From positions 2,737,001 through 2,801,000 of the forward strand of contig NZ_CP059164.1 in the NCBI RefSeq assembly GCF_013466985.1: DNA of 64,000 nt, given 5' to 3'. How positions within the stretch are numbered: the first letter of the stretch is position 1; each line of letters opens with the position of its first letter. Below are positions 28,121-37,751 of the stretch, piece by piece. The DNA is from Nocardioides ungokensis (GTDB taxonomy: Bacteria > Actinomycetota > Actinomycetes > Propionibacteriales > Nocardioidaceae). The notes under the pieces were generated by a model. That model was not told the DNA's origin, did not search any database, and saw nothing but the letters and a program-made list of their open reading frames with translations. The position numbers and the translations under genes are program-made.

Positions 28121-29224
28121 TCAGCTGTCCTCGATGGCGAGGTCCTCGCCGTGCGTCCCGGGCCGCGGCGCCCACGGCAGCTCCTTGGCGGGGCGTACGA
28201 CGACCAGCCGGTCACCGCGCGCGAGCTGGGTGACCACCGGGTCGAAGTAGCGGTAGACCTTCTCGTCGCGCACCACGGCGATCACCTGGTCGGGCAGGGT
28301 CTGCGGCTGCTGGCCGACCTCGGAGACCAGCAGGTCCCTCTCGGCCACCTCGAGGCCCTCGCCGTAGGTGAGCAGGTCCTCCATCACCGACCCGAGGGTC
28401 GGGCTGAGGGTGGAGAGGCCGAGCAGACGCCCCACCGCGTCGGAGGACGTGATCACCGAGTTGGCGCCCGACTGGCGCATCAGCGCGACGTTCTCCTGCT
28501 CGCGGACGGCGGCGACGATCCAGGCGTCCGGGTTGAGCTGCCGCACGGTGAGCGTGGTGAGCACGTTGGAGTCGTCGCGGTTGGTGGTGATGATGACCTG
28601 GTTGGCGGTGCCGACGCCGGCCCGCCGCAGCACCTCGCGGCGGGTGGCGTCGCCGGTCACCACCGCGAGGCCGTCGGCGTGCGCGTCCTGCAGCGCGGTG
28701 GAGCTGGGGTCGACCACGACGATGCCCTCGCGGTCCAGCCCGTTGTTGACCAGGGTCTCCACGGCGCTGCGGCCCTTGGTGCCGTAGCCGACGACCACGA
28801 TGTGCTGTCCCATGCTCTTCCTCCACCGGTTGACCCGGATCATCTCGCGGCCCTGCGAGGCGAGGACCTCGAGGGTGGTCCCGATCAGCAGCACCAGGAA
28901 GGCGATGCGGGCGGGGGTGATCACGAACGCGTTGACCAGTCGGGCCCGCTCGGAGACCGGTGCGATGTCGCCGTACCCGGTCGTGCTCAGGGTCACGGTC
29001 GTGTAGTAGATGGAGTCGACCAGGTTCACGCCGTAGGCGTCCGGGTCGTTGGCGTCGCGGTAACCGGTGCGGTCGAGATAGACGATGAGGACCGTGCCGA
29101 CGAGGATCGCCAGCGCGAGGAGCAGCCGACGGCCCAGCTCCCACCACGGTGACCGGGACCGGTCCGGGAGGGCGACCTTGCCGCGGGGTGTTCCCTCGGA
29201 GGAGTCGGAGCGCTGGTCTGGCAC
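28121..29224 (-). CDS. potassium channel with RCK/TrkA-N and TrkA-C domains
   Basis: 367 residues. Two membrane helices (about 32-52 and 100-120) flank a pore loop with TTVTLSTTGYGD, the K+ selectivity filter (TTGYGD 81-86). The cytoplasmic part begins IVVVGYGTKGRSAVETL, a Rossmann RCK domain with VVVDPSS and VVTGDATRREVL, and ends in a TrkA-C-like domain. Architecture equals MthK-type ligand-gated channels: one chain of a tetramer with the filter in the membrane and RCK rings inside. Bound ligand (Ca2+, nucleotide) is not predictable here. It is monocistronic, ending at a hairpin. Confidence 0.92.
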   Translation of the reverse strand: MPDQRSDSSEGTPRGKVALPDRSRSPWWELGRRLLLALAILVGTVLIVYLDRTGYRDANDPDAYGVNLVDSIYYTTVTLSTTGYGDIAPVSERARLVNAFVITPARIAFLVLLIGTTLEVLASQGREMIRVNRWRKSMGQHIVVVGYGTKGRSAVETLVNNGLDREGIVVVDPSSTALQDAHADGLAVVTGDATRREVLRRAGVGTANQVIITTNRDDSNVLTTLTVRQLNPDAWIVAAVREQENVALMRQSGANSVITSSDAVGRLLGLSTLSPTLGSVMEDLLTYGEGLEVAERDLLVSEVGQQPQTLPDQVIAVVRDEKVYRYFDPVVTQLARGDRLVVVRPAKELPWAPRPGTHGEDLAIEDS

Positions 29225-29269
29225 GGGGTGAATCTAGTGGACCGAGGTGCCGGGGCAGCGCACCGGCGG

Positions 29270-30241
29270 TCAGCTCGGCCGGTCCCACACCGCCATCGAC
29301 CGCAGCCGCTGCACCAGCTCGAGCCGGGCCCGGGTCGTGGTCTTCTGCGGGAACACGGTGTCGAACGCCGCGTTGACGGCCGCCCCGATCAGCACGGCGA
29401 TGGCCACCAGGTAGAGCCACACCAGGACGGCGATGGGTGCCGACAGCGGCCCGTAGATCGACCTGGAGTCGGCGGCCGTGGCCGTCAGGAAGGTGCGCAG
29501 CAGGTAGGACCCCAGGATCCAGACCACCAGCGAGAACGTGGCCCCCGGGAGGTTGAAGCTCCAGCTGGTCCGCACCGGCACGGACACGTGGTAGAGCGTG
29601 GCCAGGAAGCAGATGCACACCACGACGACCGTGGGCCAGTAGAAGTGCATGACGAAGTCGAACCGCGAGGGCAGCCAGTCCCCCACCAGCGACGGCCCGG
29701 CGATCACCAGCGGCACCGTCAGCACCCCGGTGATCATCGCGAGCACGTAGAGCGCGAAGGAGAGCGCGCGGGTCTTGATGATCCCTCGGTGCCCGCCGAG
29801 CCCGTGCATGATCGTGATGGTGTCGACGAAGACGTTGAGCGCCCGCGACCCCGACCACAGCGCGAGCACGAAGCCCAGCGAGATGACGTCGAAGCGCCCA
29901 CCCTTGAGGACGTCGTCGATGGTCGGGACGATGATCCGGTTGACCGCGCTCGGGGTGAGGGCGCGCTCGGAGAGGTCGATGACCGCCGACCGCACGTCGG
30001 CGACCTGCGCGGCGGTGAAGTGGTCCGTGACGTAGCCGATCGCCCCGGCCATCGCGAAAATCAGCGGCGGCACCGAGAGCACCGCGAAGAACGCCGCCTC
30101 GGCGGCCAGCCCGGTCACTCGGTACCGCAGGCACGAGCTCACCGTGGTGACGATCAGGCGCCAGACCACCTCGCGGGTGCTCTGCAGCCAGGCGGCCCGG
30201 CTCGGAGCAACCGCGGACGGGCGGATCTCCGGCTGGGCCAT
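29270..30241 (-). CDS. YihY/BrkB-family inner-membrane protein
   Basis: 323 residues with six hydrophobic helices. The family marks are LAAEAAFFAVLSVPPLIFAM in the first helix, a long periplasmic stretch, LWSGSRALNVFVDTI, and YGPLSAPIAVLVWLYLVAIAVLIGAAVNA near the C-terminus. The function of this family is unresolved; the former RNase BN assignment is wrong for it. Start ATG 30241 is only 17 bp from the divergent aidB start, so each promoter must reach into the other gene. Confidence 0.88.
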   Translation of the reverse strand: MAQPEIRPSAVAPSRAAWLQSTREVVWRLIVTTVSSCLRYRVTGLAAEAAFFAVLSVPPLIFAMAGAIGYVTDHFTAAQVADVRSAVIDLSERALTPSAVNRIIVPTIDDVLKGGRFDVISLGFVLALWSGSRALNVFVDTITIMHGLGGHRGIIKTRALSFALYVLAMITGVLTVPLVIAGPSLVGDWLPSRFDFVMHFYWPTVVVVCICFLATLYHVSVPVRTSWSFNLPGATFSLVVWILGSYLLRTFLTATAADSRSIYGPLSAPIAVLVWLYLVAIAVLIGAAVNAAFDTVFPQKTTTRARLELVQRLRSMAVWDRPS

Positions 30242-30258
30242 GGGCCTACGGTAGCCAC

Positions 30259-31938
30259 ATGACGCGCCACACTCCGGACGACATCCGGGTCGTCACCAAC
30301 CAGGCTCCCCCGCTCGTCGGGCACAACGTCATCACGGCCGACCACGCGCTGGTCGAGGCCGTCGTGCGGCACGGTTCCGAGGAGGTCGTGGCGGACCTGA
30401 CGCCGCTCGGCGAGGAGGCCGGCACCGCCGAGGCGCGCGAGCACGGCATCCTCGCCAACGAGAACCACCCGCAGCTCACGCCCTACGACCGCTACGGCAA
30501 CCGGATCGACGAGGTCCGCTTCCACCCGTCCTGGCACTGGCTGATGGAACGCGCGGTCGGGCACGGCCTGGCGGCCGCGCCCTGGGAGTCGGAGTCGCCC
30601 CACGCGCACGTGCGCCGCGCCGCCGGTTTCATGGCCTGGTCGCACACCGAGCCGGGGCACGGGTGCCCGATCTCGATGACGTACGCCGCGGTCCCGGCGC
30701 TGCGGGCCGACGACGCGCTGGCCAAGGAGTGGACGCCGCTGCTGGCGTCGACGACGTACGACCCCGGGCTGCGGACGCCCTCGACCAAGCGCGGCGCGCT
30801 CGCGGGCATGGGCATGACCGAGAAGCAGGGCGGCTCGGACGTGCGCGCCAACGTCACGCAGGCACGCCCGACGTCCGTCGACGGCGAGTACACCCTGCAC
30901 GGGCACAAGTGGTTCACCTCGGCGCCGATGAACGACGTCTTCCTGGTGCTGGCTCAGGCTCCCTCGGACTCTGCAGAGGACTCTGGGCAGGGTTCGGGGC
31001 ACGGTGGGGTGACCTGCTTCGTGGTGCCGCGGGTGCTGGCGGACGGGTCGCGCAACCGGCTCGACGTCGTACGCCTCAAGGGCAAGCTGGGCAACCGCTC
31101 CAACGCCTCGTCGGAGCTGGAGTTCGACGGCACCGTCGCCCACCGGCTCGGCGACGAGGGTCGGGGGGTGCGGACCATCATCGAGATGGTCGCCGCGACC
31201 CGGCTCGACTGCGTGCTCGGCTCCACGTCACTGATGCGGCGCTCGCTGAACGAGGCCACCTGGCACGCGGCCCACCGCTCCGCGTTCGGCTCCCGGCTCG
31301 CCGACAAGCCGCTGATGCAGAACGTCCTGGCCGACCTGGCCGTCGAGACCGAGGCCGCCACCGCGCTCGCGATGCGGCTGGCTGCTGCGGTCGACCGCGC
31401 CGGCGACCCGCACGAGGCGGCGCTGCGCCGGATCGCGCTGCCGCTGGCCAAGTTCTGGGTCTGCAAGCGCACCCCGTTCATGGTCGCCGAGGCGCTCGAG
31501 TGCCTCGGCGGAAACGGCTACGTCGAGGAGTCGGTGATGCCGCTCCTCTACCGCGAGGCCCGCTGAACTCCGTGTGGGAGGGGTCCGGCAACGTCAACGC
31601 CCTCGACGTGCTGCGGGCGCTTGCGCGCGAGCCCGAGGTGCTCTCGGCCTGGATCACCGAGGTCGGCCTGGCCCGGGGCGGCGACGCCCGCCTCGACCGG
31701 GCGGTCGACGAGACGCTCGCGCTGCTCGGCGACGCTGCCACGCTGGAGGGGTCGGCCCGACGCCTGGCCGGGCGGATGGCCGCCTGCCTCCAGGGGTCGC
31801 TGCTGGTCCGCTTCGCCCCGACCGAGTGGCGGACGTCTTCTGCGCCTCCCGCTGGGCACGGAGTACGACGGGACGTTCGGCACGCTCGCCGGCGGCGACC
31901 TCCGGGCCATCATGGAGCGTGCGACACCGGAGGTCTGA
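30259..31938 (+). CDS. aidB: AidB-like acyl-CoA dehydrogenase family protein (three frameshifts)
   Basis: About 560 residues. The N-terminus (NQAPPLVGHNVITADHALVE, then ANENHPQLTPYDRYGNRIDEV and FHPSWHWLM) is specific to AidB, the alkylation-response flavoprotein, not to catabolic acyl-CoA dehydrogenases. The FAD core has GMGMTEKQGGSDVRANVT and HKWFTSAPMND; the helical C-terminus has ALECLGGNGYVEES and NSVWEGSGNVNALDVLRAL. Single bases are missing near 31562, 31826 and 31850; family sequence resumes each time and ends RAIMERATPEV. AidB binds DNA and flavin; its exact protective role is unsettled. No ada gene is adjacent. Divergent from the YihY gene. Confidence 0.9.
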
Positions 31939-31992
31939 GCCCCGCCTCGAGCGACACCTGCCGTTCACCGGGACACGCGAGGCTTGCTCGTC

Positions 31993-34900
31993 GTGAGCCA
32001 GGTCGAACCGCAGGTCCTGCCCTCGCTGCTCGCCTCCGGCCGTGCACCGGCCCCGCGCACGCTCGTCGACATCTCTCGCTGCGACGGCGGCAGCGCACCC
32101 CGATGCGCTCGCCGTCGACAGCGGGGTGGAGGTGCTCACCTACGCCGAGCTGCAGGAGGCCGCACAGGAGCTGGCCGAACGGCTGGCCGCTGTCGGGGTG
32201 TCGTCGGGCGACAAGGTCGGGGTGCGGATCAAGTCGGGCACCACCGACCTGTACGTCGCGATCCTCGGCATCCTGCACGCGGGCGCCGCCTACGTGCCGG
32301 TGGACGCGGACGACCCCGACGAGCGGGCCGGGTCGTCTTCGAGGAGTCGGCGGCGGCGGCGGTGGTCGGCAACGGGAGGAGGTGGCCGCTCGCGGACCGG
32401 TGGCCGCGTTGGCCGTCGCCCGGACCCGCCGACCCCGGCGGACGACGCCTGGGTCATCTTCACCTCGGGCTCCACCGGGAAGCCCAAGGGCGTCGCGGTC
32501 ACGCACCGCAACGCCGCGGCGTTCGTCGACGCCGAGTCACGGTGGTATCTCCGGGACGCCCCCGATCGGCCCCACCGACCGGGTGATGGCCGGCCTCTCC
32601 GTCGCCTTCGACGCGAGCTGCGAGGAGATGTGGCTGGCCTGGGCGTACGGCGCGTGCCTGGTCCCCGCGCCCCGGTCCCTGGTCCGCTCGGGCGTCGACG
32701 TCGGGCCCTGGCTGGTGGCCAACGACATCACGATCGTCTCGACGGTGCCCACCCTGGTCGCGTTGTGGCCGTCGAAGTCCCTGGCGAAGGTCCGGCTCCT
32801 GATCATGGGCGGCGAGGCCTGCCCCGCCGAGCTCGCCGCACGCTTGCAGGCGCCGGGACGGGAGGTCTGGAACACGTACGGCCCGACCGAGGCCACGGTG
32901 GTCGCCTGCGGCACGATCCTCGACGGCACCGACCCGGTGCGCATCGGGCTGCCGCTGGACGGCTGGGACCTCGCGGTCGTCGACGCGGAGGGCCGTCCGG
33001 TCCCCGAGGGAGGGACCGGAGAGCTGATCATCGGCGGCGTCGGCCTGGCGCGCTACCTCGACCGGGCCAAGGACGCCGAGAAGTACGCCCCCATGCCCGC
33101 CCTCGGGTGGGACCGGGCCTACCGCTCCGGCGACGTGGTCCGCAACGACCCCGCCGGACTGGTCTTCGCCGGCCGGGCCGACGACCAGGTCAAGCTGGGC
33201 GGACGGCGGATCGAGCTCGGCGAGATCGACGACCAGCTCCTGCGCCTGCCCGGGGTGAGGTCCGCGGCCGCGGCGGTCCGCTCGACCAAGTCCGGCAACA
33301 AGCTGCTGGTCGGCTACCTCACCGTCGACGAGCGGTACGACGCCGGCGCCGCGATGGAGGTCCTCCGGCACCGGATGCCGGCCTCGCTCGTGCCGCGACT
33401 GGCCGTGGTCGACAGCCTGCCGACGCGGACCTCCGGCAAGGTCGACCGCGACGCCCTCCCCTGGCCGCTGCCCCGGGGCGGCACCGGCGGAACCGGACCC
33501 GGAGCCGGGCTGGGCGGGACGCAGGCCTGGGTCGCCGAGATCTGGAACGACGTGCTCGGCGCCGAGGTGACGTCGCCGAAGGACGACTTCTTCGACTTCG
33601 GAGGAGGCTCGCTGACGGCCGCGCAGGTGGTCAGCCGACTGCGGGAGCGGTTCCCGGAGGTGGCCGTGGGCGACCTCTACGCCAACCCCACGGTCGCCTC
33701 GCTCGCCGCGGCCCTCGACGAGCTCGGCGGCACGGTCGTCCGCTCGGACCGCAAGGTCCTGCCCATCCCGTCGCGGAGCCAGGCGGTCCAGCTGCTCGCC
33801 CTGGTCATGCTGCGGGCCCTCGCCGGGGCCCGGTGGCTCGCGTGGCTGGCGCTGGTCTCCACGCTGCTGTCCGGCCGGCTGGCCTGGCTGCCGTCGTACC
33901 CGCCCGTCGTGCTCGTGCTGACCACCTGGTTCTTCCTGGTGCCTCCCGGCCGGATGACTCTCGCCGCGCTGCTGGCCCGGCTCGTGCTGCGTGGGGTCGA
34001 GCCGGGCGCCCACCCCCGTGGCGGCAGGGTGCACCTCCAGGTGTGGCTGGCCTCGCGCATCCAGGACGAGCTGGCGGCCGCCGGGCTGGCCGGAGCACCG
34101 TGGTTCCCCCAGTACGCCCGGCTCCTGGGCGCACGCCTGGGGAAGGACGTCGACCTCCACACGCTGCCCCCGGTCACCGGCCTCCTGACGGTCGGCGACG
34201 GCGCGGCCGTCGAGCCCGAGGTCGACCTCGGCGGCCACTGGATCGACGGGGACGTCTTCCACGTCGGTGCGATCCGGATCGGCAAGCGGGCCCGGATCGG
34301 CGCCCGCAGCATGCTGGCCCCGGGCGCCGTCGTGGGCAAGCGTGCGGAGGTCGCGCCGGGCTCCCTGGTGCTCGGCAAGGTCCCGTCCGACGAGTACTGG
34401 TCGGGCTCCCCCGCCGAGCGCCTCTCCGCCAACGCGCGCGGGCCGTGGCCCGAGCAGGTCCCGTCGCGGGGCCGGGTCTGGCTGGTCGTCTACGCCCTGG
34501 TCTCGCTGACCGTCGCCGGGCTTCCGGTCGCCGGCCTCCTGGCCGGGGCGGCGGTGCTGGTGCCGGTGGTGCAGGACTCCTCCTCGCTCGGCGACGCGCT
34601 CCGCTCGGCCCTTCCGTGGCTGCCGCTGGCCGGGCTCGTGGGGTACGCCGTGCTGGCGCTGCTCGTCCTCGCCCTGGTGCGGGTCCTCTCCTGGGGCATG
34701 ACCCCGGGGGCGCACCCGGTCAGGTCCGGCGTCGGGGTCCGGATCTGGGGTACGTTCCGCGTCCTCGATGAGGCACGGACCTGGCTGTTCCCGCTGTACT
34801 CGAGCGCGCTGACGCCGATCTGGCTGCGGCTCCTCGGCGCCCGGATCGGGAAGGGCGTGGAGGCCTCGACGGTCCTGCTCATCCCCAAGTTCGCGCAGGT

Positions 34901-35870
34901 CAACGACCACGCCTTCCTCGCCGACGACACGCTCCTGGGCTGCTACGAGCTCGGGGGCGGGCAGATCCGGGTGGAGCACGTGAAGATCGGGAAACGGGCC
35001 TTCGTCGGCAACTCCGGCATGGCTGCCGCGGGCCGGAAGGTGCCCAAGGCCGCGCTGGTCGCCGTCCTCTCGGCCGTCCCGGGTCGGGCCAAGGTCAAGG
35101 CCGGGTCCTCGTGGATGGGCAGCCCGCCCACGAAGCTGCGCCGCAGCAGCGACGAGGGGGACTCGAGCCGCACCTACGACCCGCCGCGGCGGCTGCAGGT
35201 CTACCGCGGCCTCGTCGAGACCGGGCGCCTGCTCCCCATGCTGCTCGGGGTGCTCCTCGACGTCGGCGTCGGAGCACTGCTCCTGTGGCTGCTGATCCGG
35301 AGCCCGCTGCTCGCCGTCCTGCTGGCCGGGCCGGTGATGCTGCTCGGCGGCGTGACCGCGGCTCTCGTCACGGTCGTGGCGAAGTGGCTGCTCGTCGGTC
35401 GCCACCGCACCGAGGAGCACCCGCTCTGGTCGGGCTTCGTGTGGCGCAACGAGCTGGCGGACACCTTCACGGAGGTGCTCGCAGCACGGTGGTTCGCCTC
35501 GGTAACCCAGGGCACCGCCGCGCTGAACGTGTGGCTGCGCATGCTCGGTGCCAAGGTCGGGCACGGCGTCTGGTGTGACACCTACTGGCTTCCCGAGACC
35601 GACCTGGTCGAGCTGCACGACGGCAGCACCGTGAACCACGGCTGCGTGGTCCAGACGCATCTCTTCCACGACCGGGTGCTCGCCATGGACCGGGTGGTGC
35701 TGCAGGCCGGGGCGACCCTCGGACCCAACAGCGTCATCCTGCCCGCGGCCACGATCGGGCGTCACGCTACGGTCGGACCGGTCTCACTGGTGATGCGCGG
35801 AGAGGGAGTTCCGAGCCGCACCCAGTGGATCGGCAACCCGATCGGGCCCTGGGAGGCGGACGAAGCATGA
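31993..35870 (+). CDS. Pls/PosA-type membrane-bound NRPS (A-T-LbH/TM), several frameshifts at 5' end
   Basis: About 1,290 residues. Adenylation domain (residues 1-490): TLVDILAATAAAHPDA, IFTSGSTGKPKG (A3), NTYGPTEATV (A5), YRSGDVV (A7), GRADDQVKLGGRRIELGEID (A8) and RTSGKVDRD (A10). Thiolation domain near 533: DDFFDFGGGSLTA with the phosphopantetheine Ser. The rest alternates membrane helices with three left-handed beta-helix blocks (IGKRARIGARSM; IGKRAFVGNSG; LGPNSVILPAATIGRHATVG). This is the architecture of epsilon-poly-lysine synthetase and related single-module enzymes, which join one amino acid repeatedly without a condensation or thioesterase domain. Substrate is not predictable by eye. 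Five or six one-base shifts lie between 32078 and 32570; from there to the stop the frame is clean. GTG 31993 is the likely start. Confidence 0.88.
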
Positions 35871-37165
35871 CCGGCACTGATCCCTACGTTCCGGGTCACG
35901 GCGACGCGTCGTACGACGTGCTCCACTACGACCTGCGGCTCGACTACAAGCCCGACGGCAACCGCCTCGACGCCGAGGCGACTCTGCGGTGCCGGGCCGT
36001 CGACGACCTGACACGGATGCGGATCGACCTCCACGACCTGCGAGTGGCGCGGGTGACCGTGAACGGGAGGGCCCCCGCCCGCTACACGCACCGCGGAGGC
36101 GCCCTGGCGATCTGGCTGGCCGACCAGATCGGAGCCGGAGGTGAGCTCGACGTCCGCGTGAAGTACTCGGGCAAGCCGTCGGTGCTGAGGACCAGGACCC
36201 TCGGGGACGCCGGCTGGGAGGAGCTCACCGACGGCGTCATCGTCGCCGCCCAGCCCCACGGCGCCCCCACGTGGTTCCCGTGCAACGACCGACCGGACAA
36301 CAAGGCCAGCTACGACTTCACCGTGTCCGCGCCGACCGGCTACCACGTCGCGATGAGCGGCGAGCCCGTCGACACCACCCCCCGTGGCTCCTCGGTCGTC
36401 TGGCGCTACCGGCAGGACGCCCCGATGGCGACCTACCTCGCCACCTGCCAGATCGGCCGCTACGCCGTCATCGAGCAGGACGGCCCGGTCCCGCTTCGGG
36501 TCGTCGCGCCGACCGACGTCGCCGGAGACGGGTTCGACGCGACCTTCGGGCGCCAGCCGGAGATGCTGCGCTTCTTCGAGAGCGTCTTCGGGCCCTACCC
36601 CTTCGCGTGCTACACGACCGTGATCACCGACGACGACCTCGAGATCCCGCTGGAGTCGCAGTCGCTGTCGACGTTCGGGCGCAACTTCTGCGCTGACTCG
36701 TGGGACACCGTCCGCCTCGTCGCCCACGAGCTGGCGCACCAGTGGTTCGGCAACGCCGTCACGCTGCGCCGATGGCAGGACATCTGGCTGCACGAGGGCT
36801 TCGCCTGCTACGCCGAGTGGCTCTGGTCCGAGGAGTCCGGTGACGACTCCGCCGACGAGCGGGCGCGCCACTACTACGACCGGCTCGCCGACAAGGACGA
36901 GGACCTGGTCCTGGCCGATCCGGGACCGGAGCTGATGTTCGACGACCGGGTCTACAAGCGCGGCGCGCTGACCCTGCACGCGCTGCGGGCCGAGATCGGC
37001 TCCGAGGCGTTCTTCGGCCTTCTGCAGAGCTGGGTCAAGGAGAACACCGGCGGCTCGGTGACGACCGAGGACTTCGTGGCCCACTGCCAGCAGGAGACCG
37101 GCCGCTCCCTCACCGGGTTGTTCGACGCCTGGCTGTTCCAGACGGACCTTCCCGAGCTGCCCTGA
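35867..37165 (+). CDS. M1-family zinc metallopeptidase
   Basis: 432 residues. Beta-rich N-terminal domain, then LVAHELAHQWFGNAV with HExxH near residue 287 and the third zinc ligand Glu in LHEGFACYAEWLW, 19 residues on. The exopeptidase loop normally reading GAMEN is IPLESQS here, keeping Glu, as in short actinobacterial M1 enzymes that lack the large ARM-repeat tail. It probably trims N-terminal residues from peptides in the cytoplasm (no signal peptide). ATG 35867 overlaps the stop of the Pls-type NRPS (ATGA), so the peptidase is made with the synthetase; it might process or degrade its product, which is speculation. Confidence 0.9.
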   Translation: MTGTDPYVPGHGDASYDVLHYDLRLDYKPDGNRLDAEATLRCRAVDDLTRMRIDLHDLRVARVTVNGRAPARYTHRGGALAIWLADQIGAGGELDVRVKYSGKPSVLRTRTLGDAGWEELTDGVIVAAQPHGAPTWFPCNDRPDNKASYDFTVSAPTGYHVAMSGEPVDTTPRGSSVVWRYRQDAPMATYLATCQIGRYAVIEQDGPVPLRVVAPTDVAGDGFDATFGRQPEMLRFFESVFGPYPFACYTTVITDDDLEIPLESQSLSTFGRNFCADSWDTVRLVAHELAHQWFGNAVTLRRWQDIWLHEGFACYAEWLWSEESGDDSADERARHYYDRLADKDEDLVLADPGPELMFDDRVYKRGALTLHALRAEIGSEAFFGLLQSWVKENTGGSVTTEDFVAHCQQETGRSLTGLFDAWLFQTDLPELP

Positions 37166-37658
37166 GCTCGGCTGACCTGAGCTCGGCCCAGGCGGCCACG
37201 AAGCCGCCAGGGGCGGGGACGTCGACCACGGCGCCGTCGAAGGCGGCGAGGCGTTGATCGACCAGGGGCTCCGCGAGGCCGACACCCCTCGCCTTGGCCA
37301 CCGCCTCCTTGCGGACCCAGGCCAGGGCCCGCTCCCGGGGACCGTCCGCCCGCTCGCCGGCGGCCAGGACCAGCCGGGGGTCCCAGTGACGAGCGACAGC
37401 CGCCACGGACTCGACGTCGACGCCGAGCGGTCCCCCGTCGCCGACCGCGGTCAGCAGGTGGTCGCCGGCCCGGGAGAGCGAAACCTCGACGGCCCGACCG
37501 CGGTGCCTGCTCCAGGGGCGTCCGTGGACGTCCGAGCCGCAGCGCGGGCACAGTCGGCCGCTGCGCACCTCGCCGACTCCGAGCAGGTCGTGGAGGTGTG
37601 CGGCGAGGCACGCGTCGGCGTCCTCGTCCGCGGAATGCCACCGCAGGTCCACGACCAT
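37110..37658 (-). CDS. Sfp-type 4'-phosphopantetheinyl transferase
   Basis: 182 residues. VSLSRAGDHLLTAV, PLGVDVESVAAVARH (magnesium-binding DxE) and LAWVRKEAVAKARGVGL (WxxKEA motif) identify the superfamily; a CPRCG near residue 36 is where many actinobacterial members have a small zinc-like loop. It transfers phosphopantetheine from CoA to carrier-protein serines. The only carrier domain in the window is in the neighbouring Pls-type NRPS, so that is the obvious client (inference). ATG 37656-37658 is preferred over an upstream in-frame start. Its 3' end overlaps the convergent M1 gene by 56 bp. Confidence 0.87.
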   Translation of the reverse strand: MVVDLRWHSADEDADACLAAHLHDLLGVGEVRSGRLCPRCGSDVHGRPWSRHRGRAVEVSLSRAGDHLLTAVGDGGPLGVDVESVAAVARHWDPRLVLAAGERADGPRERALAWVRKEAVAKARGVGLAEPLVDQRLAAFDGAVVDVPAPGGFVAAWAELRSAELRAAREGPSGTARRRTTR

Positions 37659-37670
37659 GCCTCCATCGTG

Positions 37671-37709
37671 GCAGGACCCCGGCACTCTCGGTGAGTGCCG
37701 GGGTCCTGC
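37671..37709 (-). terminator. perfect 16-bp hairpin terminator downstream of the dicarboxylate symporter
   Basis: Arms of 16 bases, fully complementary, with a 7-nt loop (CACCGAG on the transcribed strand), lying between the symporter stop (37752) and the phosphopantetheinyl transferase start (37658). No U-run, as is usual in such high-GC DNA. Confidence 0.8.
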
Positions 37710-37751
37710 CGGTGCGCGGGACTCTGCCCGGTCGGGTGTCGCGGACGGGAG

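Noticed and set aside
31560..32590. Genuine decay of aidB and the NRPS 5' end
   Set aside because: Each break is a single base with exact continuation of the family sequence, no stop-codon drift and no missing segment; sequencing error explains it better.
32499..35765. 1,088-codon minus-strand frame opposite the Pls-type NRPS
   Set aside because: No domain motifs; the plus strand encodes all adenylation, carrier and beta-helix motifs across the same stretch.
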